Source of the DNA: Oppiella nova
Taxonomy: Eukaryota; Arthropoda; Arachnida; Sarcoptiformes; Oppiidae
Reading direction: 5' to 3'
Length of the DNA stretch: 31,631 nucleotides
Assembly: GCA_905397405.1 (NCBI GenBank)
Contig: CAJPVJ010000220.1
Location: forward strand, 1-31,631
In this document: positions 14,363 to 22,896 of the stretch, in pieces
How positions within the stretch are numbered: the stretch's first letter is position 1
How the letters are laid out: the number at the start of each line of letters is the position of its first letter
Notes under the pieces: generated by a model
Database searches by the model: none
What the model was told of the DNA's origin: nothing
The model's input: only the letters and a program-made list of their open reading frames with translations
Made by a program: the position numbers and the translations under genes

Positions 14363-14614
14363 CATTATGAAATGATAGTTAAAGAATATTACACTTTGTG
14401 AGATCCCAGATATTCATTACTAATATGTCTTTTTGAGAAAAAAGAAAATTGAGTCAAACTGTATAACTGTATATAAGAATTTTTCCCAATTTTGATCTCA
14501 TTATCAGTCGGTGCCAAATGGCTGTCATGGAGAAGGACTTTAACAATCAGCACAACCATAATATCAGATATTTATCACAATCATAGCTATAATAAAACAG
14601 TTATGTTGTTTTCT

Positions 14615-14659
<45 letters not shown>

Positions 14660-14920
14660 ACGAGTTTGATTTTGTGAATAATTAAATATAGTTTTCAGGA
14701 TATTATACTCTCATACAAAAGACATACATTTGTGTTGATGAGAAATACACATTATGTTGAGTGACGTTTTGCTGAGATATTAATAACTTAAATAGAAATA
14801 TGTATTAAAAGAGTAGTAAAAGTGTGTATAAATTTTGATTAATTTTCTTATCTCATGGTTCCTGACATTAAAAGTTATTTCTATAATTGTTTTCAAATAT
14901 GGCTCACAATTATAACACAA

Positions 14921-15172
14921 GCATTGAGAGCACTCACAGATACAACATATTGTTTGAAAGTTTAATTCAATAATGCATTCATTTTCTCGCTTTCATTGAT
15001 TTTCTTCATTTGGTTGCCATTAAATGCTTCATATAATATATAATATATAATATATAATATAAGATATACTCTACTCTTCGCTATATTGTATTGTTTTTCA
15101 TATACAGTACAGTATTACTTATTAGTAATACATATTAGTACCTGATTTCTTATAAGGTACCAAAAAATAATA
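14921..15172. repeat. 252-bp tandem duplication, copy 1
   Basis: The unit starts gcattgagagcactcacag and ends caaaaaataata. Copy 2 follows immediately. Copy 1 has two extra 7-bp ataatat units (around 15035-15060); otherwise the copies appear identical. Confidence 0.95.
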
Positions 15173-15410
15173 GCATTGAGAGCACTCACAGATACAACAT
15201 ATTGTTTGAAAGTTTAATTCAATAATGCATTCATTTTCTCGCTTTCATTGATTTTCTTCATTTGGTTGCCATTAAATGCTTCATATAATATATAATATAA
15301 GATATACTCTACTCTTCGCTATATTGTATTGTTTTTCATATACAGTACAGTATTACTTATTAGTAATACATATTAGTACCTGATTTCTTATAAGGTACCA
15401 AAAAATAATA
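15173..15410. repeat. 252-bp tandem duplication, copy 2
   Basis: The second copy is about 238 bp, shorter by two ataatat units. The near-perfect identity means a recent tandem duplication or an assembly duplication. No coding content is seen in either copy. Confidence 0.95.
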
Positions 15411-16196
15411 TTTGATATAATTAATTAGAAAGTATTTTGTCATATTGTGATTTCATTAGAATAACCCATGTGATATTAATTAAGTTTTAGGAGAATGCCA
15501 CAATTTAAACATTAAATCAAATCCAATCATTCATTTAAACATTTCTTTAATATCAGACTTTAATGCAGTTTAAGCCACACAATAATATTAATAAAAGCAA
15601 AGTTGAAATAAATCACTAGATTTAACAGTTATAAAACAGAATAATGAGAAATAAGAAGTCCATCTAGCATAGTGATTCACTGATTCATATTGATCATGAA
15701 CATTTAAAAAGTATACATACAGTGCATCAACTCTTCTCTATTACGACTGGTATAATGTTAAACAGTACGGTATAGTCATATTAAATCAGAGTTTTACTTG
15801 TTAGTAAACGTTTTGAATATTTATTGCAAATATTGTATGTTTACTATGCAATATAATAGTTGATGAATATGTACTATAATAGAAATATTATTAAAAGTAT
15901 GTTTAAAGTTTTTAAGTTATATGAATTGTTTTACATCATGTTAATTGTAAATTGTATAAAATTACAATGCATTCACTCATAGTCATTCAAATGAAATACA
16001 TACCCTATATTATTTGTTAAAATTTATAATAAACAATAGTAGTCTATAATTGTAAATATTAACTTTGGTATCTAATATAAAAATTAAAATGATGCGCATT
16101 TTAGTATTTAAAGCTTATGTATGGATAAGAGTAAAGCAAATATAAGCCTATAATAGTATAAGCCAATGCATTATTATAATTTGATTGAAAACTTAC
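15411..16196. other. Probable intron sequence next to the SERT exon
   Basis: AT-rich and without long microsatellites or coding signal. On the minus strand it directly follows the splice donor at 16196-16191 (GTAAGT), so it is the start of the intron after the minus-strand SERT exon. Confidence 0.55.
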
Positions 16197-16374
16197 TCAA
16201 AGTATTCTTGAGCGGGACTGACATCATCTGCATTAGAGCCGTTCATATTCCTCCTGAGATCCATAGTTTTGCATTTCGGTGTATTCCAGGGGTTATTGCA
16301 TTTCATCCAGGGCAACTCAAACGTTGCAAGTGATGCCAGCGATGCAAATAAATAGTAAAATGCCCATGCTATAG
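16197..16374 (-). CDS. SERT: Serotonin transporter exon (TM3 end and extracellular loop 2), partial and in reverse orientation
   Basis: Read on the minus strand from 16372, this frame is open for 58 codons: [15 protein letters not shown], then [16 protein letters not shown] and a loop ending SPAQEYF. This is the end of TM3 and the second extracellular loop of an SLC6 monoamine transporter. The two loop cysteines are eight residues apart, as in SERT and DAT, and form the conserved disulfide. One N-glycosylation sequon (NGS) is present. The exon ends with the two bases ga before a consensus donor (GTAAGT, 16196-16191). The plus-strand exon at 16457 starts with the missing base a, giving [15 protein letters not shown] exactly as the family requires. 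Its 5' end is cut by the N at 16375. I see no other minus-strand continuation, so this belongs to the plus-strand gene and the scaffold orientation is wrong or rearranged here. Confidence 0.93.
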
Positions 16375-16375
16375 N
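16375..16375. other. Single-N join with orientation conflict
   Basis: A lone N separates a coding exon that is open right up to it (minus strand) from a (TC)n tract. The flanking exons of the same gene lie on opposite strands, so this join cannot be collinear with the gene. Confidence 0.85.
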
Positions 16376-16422
<47 letters not shown>

Positions 16423-16456
16423 ACTCCCCCTCTCCCACTCTCTATCCCTGATGAAG
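16376..16456 (+). promoter_or_regulatory. Pyrimidine-rich splice acceptor region of a SERT exon
   Basis: A 45-nt (TC)n tract (16376-16420) and a further pyrimidine-rich stretch lead to an AG at 16455-16456. Splicing there gives the phase needed to join the upstream exon (ga|a = Glu). A stop (TGA, 16452-16454) lies in frame just upstream, so the coding exon cannot start before it. Confidence 0.6.
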
Positions 16457-19400
16457 ACGTGAAGTGTTGGAAATCCAAAGGTCTGATGGCATCGACTCGA
16501 TCGGTGCAATCAAGGTCTCACTGGCCCTCTGCCTTATGATGGTCTTCATTCTGGTCTACTTCTCGCTCTGGAAGGGAGTTAAGAGTACCGGAAAGGTATG
16601 CCACAAACTTTTACAAATAATAGTAATAATCAAGACAATTATATTATCTCTGAGAGCCACCACTATGTCTGAACTCATAAATTATAAACAACTTTATTTT
16701 ACTAGAATATATTAATATATTTTGTAAAAATAAACCTTTAAAAATAATTGCATGAATATGCTCACAAGTACAGTACAATGTAATAAAAATATGTTCAAGT
16801 AAGTTACTAGTATTTTTTAGAAATAACAAACATTGTATGATATAAAATATAATCAAGTATTTATCATTTTGCATGGACAGGCCGTTTGGGTGACAGCACT
16901 GATGCCCTATTTTGTGCTTTTTATTTTGCTCATCAGAGGTGTGACCCTTGAGGGCTCAATGGATGGCATCAAGTATTACTTATCTCCCTCTTGGGATAAA
17001 TTATATTCAATTAATGTAATTATTAATTACATAACAATTACATAACATTCAGTGTAGTTGATTAGTAGACCTGTATTATAGTTGTATATTAAATTAAATA
17101 TTTAAATATGGGGTCCAATAGGTTTGGATAGACGCGGCCACACAAATATTTTTCTCGTTAGGACCCGGATTCGGTACTTTAATGGCACTTTCGTCATATA
17201 ATAAATTCCATAACAATTGTTACAGGTTACATTTATCATGTTTATGATTACAGACATCAATTCTTTAATAATGCCATTTGATTGTCATTGTGTAGAGATG
17301 CCATATTCACGAGTACTATCAACTGTTTGACCAGTTTTATGGCTGGGTTTGTCATATTCTCGGTATTGGGATATATGGCTCACAAAATGGACAAAGATAT
17401 CAGTGATGTGGCCGCTGGAGGTAATCCACAATACATCTTACACTTACACTTCCCTTAAATATGTAATCACAACAATTAATTCTCATTATAAAATTGACAA
17501 ACTTTTCCAGGTCCCGGCCTGGTATTTATAGTATATCCGGAAGCTATTGCCACTATGCATGGCTCAGTTTTCTGGTCGATATTGTTTTTTGTTATGCTTA
17601 TAACACTTGGTCTGGACAGTACTGTAAGGCACCTATTTATTTGAGCATAAATTTGCTGTATATAACATCATAACTATTATTAAATCGTTACAGTTTGGAG
17701 GCTTAGAAGCCATGATTACCGGTCTATGCGATGAATTTCCTAGTCTTTTGCGACGAAATCGCGAAATATTTGTTGCATTCATCATAGTATTAATATATTT
17801 ATGTGCTTTACCAACCACCACTTATGTAATATAGTGTTTGCATGATCATGATCAATTATTGTGTTATACCCTATTTATAATCCATTTGCTACTTAGGGTG
17901 GAAAATATGTATTGAATTTGTTGGATCACTATGGCATATCTTTGTCATTGTTATTTATTGTATTTGTTGAAACAATAGCTGTTTGTTGGTGTTATGGTAA
18001 GTCAATATTAAATAAAATTTTGTGATTATCATTATCAAAAATATTGCATTGCTAGATTGATAATATTGTTTTATAGGATCTGAAAAGTTTTCGGATCAAA
18101 TACAAGAAATGCTTGGTATGAGACCCGGCATATTTTGGCGCACCTGTTGGAAATATATCAGCCCTTTCTTTTTAGGAGTAAGATCTTATTATATAATATT
18201 ATTTTACACTTACATCCAGTGATCAAGACTACCCTTAAGACCTACATACATGCACACACAAAATAAATACAATTTCTACGTTTTAAAATTAGTAAAATAA
18301 AATGAGCCAAATAAAATAGCTTAAAATCTAAAATAGTACATGGTAGTTGCTAAAGAACGATAAAATTTGGGAGGCTTGGCATTTGGACACCCTGTATTAT
18401 ATTTTCATAATTCTTTTTCTATGTTGCAGAGGAAATGTTAGATTTTTATGTGATATATAATTTGTCATGGTTATATTTTTAGAAATACATTTATAATTAA
18501 TTCTTTTTGTATGTAATAATCAATTTCTATATAAAAATTTCTCAAAACAACACAATTTTTTCTCGACTTTTTGAAAAAATCATTTATAGAAGTTTTTTAC
18601 AAATATATTCTGGACAAATTATATATCACATAAAAATCTAACATTTCCTCTACAACATAGAAAAATAATTATGAAAAAATAATACAAGGTGTCCAAATGC
18701 GAAGCCTCCCAAATTGTATCGTACTTTAGCAACCACCCTGTATTTATAATATACATATCATCAGAAACAAGAATTGCACAAATTTTAATTATTAATTAAA
18801 ATGATTTAATTTAATTTATTAGTACAAAACTTCTATGATTTATAAATAGTATATCTGACTATAAAATTATATTACTCAATTAATAATAGTGGTCACTTGT
18901 CCGCCATATTTTGTTTTAAAGATTTGCATTAAAATAATTTCCATTATTTATATAACTTTGGTCAAAATGGTATTATTTGAACACATTTTTGTTTACCCTC
19001 GTTATGAGAACAAATCTTATTAAATGAAACCATTTTGACAGTACATTATGTACATTATGTATTGCATCAATAATGAAAGCATTTGTTGTGAAAATCTTCA
19101 AAACTGGTGCAAAGCCTTTCAAAGCCTATGCATACTTTGGGTAACTAACGGCCGAAATATGGCAGCCAAGTGACCAGTATCACTAATTGAGTGATATTTT
19201 ATAACCAGATATACTATCTATAAATCATACAGTATTTATCAATAGTTATATTTTTAACAGGTTTCAGAAAATAATTTTGGTAATTGATTACATAAATTAT
19301 TTGGCTAAAATTTATATAAAAATTTGCTTGATTTTTTATGACATAATAGAAATTAAGTTTTATATTTTAAACTAACCTTGTGTCATCTAAAACTAAAATA

Positions 19401-20339
19401 GATTTACTAAGTTTTACTAAATATACTGACAATGCGTTCCCTTCAAGTGTTACTCAGGTAATTAAATAAATTAGACTGGATTATACTCGTATAGTATGGT
19501 ATAATAAGACTAACCAGGTCCGGTAATCTAGCGGGATGTCTTAGATGTCCAAATCGGTGATTATATTAGGGACGCGCTATACATTTTTGAATTGAAATAC
19601 ATTAATTCCTAGTATTGTAACTCTGACTCGTATAGTATGAATAGTTGAATACGTTTTTATAACAAAAATGTATAGAGTTTATATAGTGTCCCTAATATAA
19701 TCACCGATTTGGACATCTAAGACATCCCGCTAGATTACCGGATCTGGATAAAATTATTATATCATACCATACGAGTATAATCCAGTTTATTTTATTTAAT
19801 TAACTGAATAACACTTGAAGGGAATGTATTGTGAGTTTATATAAAATGTACTGTACTTTTATAATTGCATTGCGATTCAAACTTTTCATAAATTCATGAT
19901 AGTGAAATATATAAACTTGCAAACAAAATGACTAATATGAAGTTCATTATATGAACATTGATTAACATTAATTTGTGTTTTCATATTAAATATTTGGTCA
20001 AATATTGACAATTTTATAATCCAAATGATGACATTCATAATTAATACTTACTGTGATTATTGTATGGATTGTTAGTTCATATTCTTTGCCGCGTTATTTG
20101 AGTTCAAGAACCTGGAGGTGGAAGACTACGTGTACCCAAATTGGTCTATTTTTGTGGGCTGGCTCATCACCCTGTCATCCATGTGTTGCATCCCTTTCTA
20201 TGCCATCTATAAGTTCATATCATTGAGTGGATCTCCAATTGAACGCTTTGTGAAGTCATTTAAACCCGAGTCCAGCGGCGATAATGTTTGCAAAAGAGAT
20301 GAATTAAAATCAATTAATCCTCTCATAAGTCACGTGTAA
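16457..20339 (+). CDS. SERT: Sodium-dependent serotonin transporter (SLC6 family), C-terminal two thirds, nine exons
   Basis: Exons: 16457-16595, 16881-17015, 17122-17225, 17296-17420, 17511-17623, 17694-17825, 17897-17996, 18077-18177, 20076-20339, all GT-AG with matching phases, giving 404 residues to the stop. It encodes TM4 ([19 protein letters not shown]) to TM12 and the cytoplasmic tail. TM6 carries the unwound FFSLGPGFG segment that lines the substrate site. TM8 carries [14 protein letters not shown], with the Asp-Ser of the second sodium site and the Ser-Thr typical of SERT rather than dopamine transporters. TM9 ([12 protein letters not shown]) and the segment [20 protein letters not shown] also fit SERT. 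It imports serotonin with Na+ and Cl- at the plasma membrane of neurons. The N-terminus and TM1-TM3 start are missing; the preceding exon is at 16197-16374 on the other strand. Introns are 70-285 nt except the last (1.9 kb, inside TM11). Confidence 0.95.
18337..18742. mobile_element. Palindromic MITE-like element 1 (SERT intron)
   Basis: The arms 18337-18465 and 18610-18742 are inverted copies over about 130 bp with scattered mismatches. The right end read outward-in begins TACAGGGTGGTTGCTAAAG; the left end begins TACATGGTAGTTGCTAAAG. Both ends carry TA, as expected for insertion at a TA target by Tc1/mariner-type transposition (inference). There is no open frame, so it is non-autonomous. It lies wholly in the last SERT intron. 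Confidence 0.8.
18834..19229. mobile_element. Palindromic MITE-like element 2 (SERT intron)
   Basis: The outer arms (18834-18915 and about 19150-19229) share TATGATTTATARATAGTATA and continue through a common ACTCAATTA and GGTCACTTG to GCCATATTT. An inner stem pairs about 18963-18985 (GTCAAAATGG) with about 19020-19042. No coding frame. It is unrelated in sequence to element 1, ends only about 90 bp from it and has nearly the same length. Confidence 0.75.
19426..19835. mobile_element. Palindromic MITE-like element 3 (SERT intron)
   Basis: The arms 19426-19585 and about 19665-19835 are inverted copies. A core of more than 50 bp (left arm from about 19521, CCGGTAATCTAGCGGGATGT, to GGGAC at about 19572) is perfectly repeated in inverse orientation at about 19687-19741. 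The outer parts diverge more. About 80 bp of non-palindromic loop remains and there is no coding frame. The perfect core suggests either recent origin or gene conversion between the arms. Confidence 0.8.
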
Positions 20340-21587
20340 TCTGTTCTTATTTATTATACAAATGTTACAATATATACGCTACACATTATATATTAACTTT
20401 AGTTCATCATGATAGTTAAATATACCAAATTTAACACAATTATATGAAATCCAATGAATTGCTAAAATTCTTCTTACATAATATTATTATTATATTTAAA
20501 ATTTATATTATCAATTCATTTCGGGTGTTAATTAATTTTATCTTTTCAAATATACTATTAATGGTCAAATTGTTGGAAATGTAAAATAGTTGTTAGACTT
20601 ATCAATTTACTTCATATACAGGTATTGATGTCTTTTGTCAATATGACAACTACTGTACTAACATTTCATTTGAATGATTATGCATTCCACATATATTCCA
20701 CATATATTCCACATATTCTAGTAAATTATTGTCACACTAATGACAAACTTCTTGTTTAGTATGAATGTACAGTATTGTGAAATTGTTATATATTTAATAA
20801 TTCCAATGTTATCTATAAATCACTTTTATTTTTAATTATTTAATCATATATTTATATGTTATAACCATATAAACGTATGCTAATATAAATAATTATTTAA
20901 TTGTAAATTAATTAAGTTAAATATTCATTTTATATTTTACTCAATTATTGTTGCATCAATTTAATTAATATAGTTTATAATATATACAGTATATACCAAC
21001 TTTAATTTTTGTATTAAATAAATTTATGTTTCACAAAATATATTTATTTTATATTATACAAATATAAATCTAAACTTACTTACTACAGTAATAACACATA
21101 ATGATTATATTAAATACATATGTATTAGTTTCTGATTATAAAATATCTTCAATTAAAAATGGTTAATTAAGTAGTTAATATTTATTTATTAATTTAATTA
21201 TAAATTATTATTTGATATAATCTTTAAAAATATCTTTTTCTACAAAGACAATAGTTGTGATTGATAAATTAATGTCCAAAGTAGAGTACAATTAGTGATT
21301 ACTGTGCACGTACTTGGAACTATTTAAACATTAAGCGTAACATTGTAATACTGATTATTAAATGCTAGATTTAGCATTTGGTTTGAAATAATGGTGTCAT
21401 AAAATTAAACTAATTTAACATGTGTCTATTATTATGAGCAATATTTCTAATTAGTTTTAGAGGACAAGAACTGATTTTTTAAAATGTATTTTCTATTTAA
21501 AAAGTTCTCGATTTACATTTTTGTTTAGATGTTTTTAAAATTATTATTATACCCAAATATATGTTTCAGAAAAGTTGCTATTAGAAA
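20340..21587. other. Intergenic region and SERT 3' flank
   Basis: Very AT-rich with no coding signal. It should contain the SERT 3' untranslated region; an AATAAA lies at 21017-21022 but is not specific in such AT-rich DNA. A small tandem repeat of an 11-12 bp unit (ttccacatata) occupies about 20684-20718. Confidence 0.5.
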
Positions 21588-21952
21588 ATGTATTCTACAA
21601 GAGTTACAATAGTGATTGTATCATTTTTATTTATGGCATCAGGTAATTAGAAATTAAATGTTATAAAATTTATAAGCATTACATGTAAATATGATTATTT
21701 TATATTTGGTGGAAAGCCGTTCCTATATTACGTGAGGACCACGAAGTATATAATGATATGTTCAAGAACCACGTGGGAGTGGGTGTAGGTGTGGGTCATG
21801 TAAATAAGGAGTCACTGATCCCTAACAACGCGGCCAAAGCCATCCACCAGTGGTGGGATCTTGAGAGCCAAGCCGTGGACGACCCCGAGGCTTATGACAC
21901 CACCGATGATAGGCGATGGAGGCGAAGAAAGTATCACTCGATCGGTGTTTAA
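21588..21952 (+). CDS. Small secreted peptide precursor, two exons, unknown family
   Basis: Exon 1 (21588-21642) starts at ATG and encodes MYSTRVTIVIVSFLFMAS, a signal-peptide core. A GTAATT donor follows and a 74-nt intron (21643-21716) ends in AAAG. Exon 2 (21717-21952) continues in phase 1 as AVPILREDHEVYNDMFKNH to a TAA, for 96 residues in total. The mature part (cleavage likely after ASA) has no cysteine. It has a Gly-Val alternation (HVGVGVGVGHV), a WW pair, an acidic DDPEAYDTTDD stretch and a basic cluster RRWRRRK followed by the terminal hexapeptide YHSIGV. The basic cluster would suit a prohormone convertase, so a neuropeptide or secreted signal is possible. The exon is clearly richer in G+C than its flanks, which supports coding. 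I do not recognise the family. An AATAAA at 22405-22410 could end the transcript. Confidence 0.65.
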
Positions 21953-22092
21953 ATGGTAACACTCTTTGTATCAGTTTTACATGTTTTCGTCTTATAATCG
22001 TCTTTGACATGTTTTGTCATAATCTAAACCATTAACAACTTAACTTGACTTGATCAAATTAATATCGCAGCTGTGACCAATTACATTTATGA

Positions 22093-22240
22093 TATGATTA
22101 AGTCATTCACACACAGGCGTTAGAGAAGGGTCAACTTATTAATAATATCAGTTATATTTTCATATAAACTTATGGAGAATAAAACATGAATCAATTTTAT
22201 TTAAAATCACTAACGCCTGTCTGTGAATGATTTAATCATA
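22093..22240. repeat. Short imperfect inverted repeat (148 bp)
   Basis: The left arm 22093-22123 (ATGATTAAGTCATTCACACA then CAGGCGTTAG) matches the reverse complement of 22210-22240 with about two mismatches. The loop is AT-rich. It lies 140 bp after the peptide gene stop, so it is either a tiny MITE remnant or a 3' UTR hairpin. Confidence 0.85.
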
Positions 22241-22896
22241 TTATACATTGATTCAATATATGATAATCTTATGATTAATGTCCCACTGCGATCAATAATA
22301 TCTTTACAAACTTATTATAATCCAGGTAAACAACTCCCTAATTTTATATTCTTCCAAATATTATATAAACTACAGTATATAAACATTTTACTAGAAATTA
22401 TTTAAATAAAAGTTTAATAATTTTATGCAATAATTACAATAATATATATAAATCAATATGGTAACTCTATTCATAATTTATCTATTAATATCATATAAAA
22501 GTATTTCAAAATTATTGGATTATAAAAAAATTAATTATATTTTAATTAATTAATCAATAAAAAGTAAAACAAAGATAAAAATAATGTTCATACAGTATTT
22601 GTTAGTTACAATGTTAATTATAATGTTACAAATTACAATTATATTCTTAATGTTTTAATCATATTATTAAAAGCACAAAACCCAATTGAAATGTATACCC
22701 CAAAGTAAAACAAACTAAATTATAGGCAATAATTAAAGTTTGTTGATTGAAAATAATAAAAATTATATGGTGTGTAATATCTATTTAATGAATATATTAT
22801 ACAGTATAAGAGAATACAAAATAGTGTACTCTTAAATAACTATACTGTACTGTTTATAACTAGTAATACATTGAATGGTGAATACCTACGAATAGC
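22241..22896. other. Convergent intergenic region
   Basis: AT-rich with no coding signal. It holds the 3' flanks of the plus-strand peptide gene and of the minus-strand UGT. Confidence 0.5.

Noticed and set aside
16197-16374. A separate minus-strand SERT paralogue, head to head with the plus-strand gene
   Set aside because: The minus-strand intron after this exon leads to no TM4 exon in 16 kb, while the plus-strand exon fits it exactly in sequence and phase.
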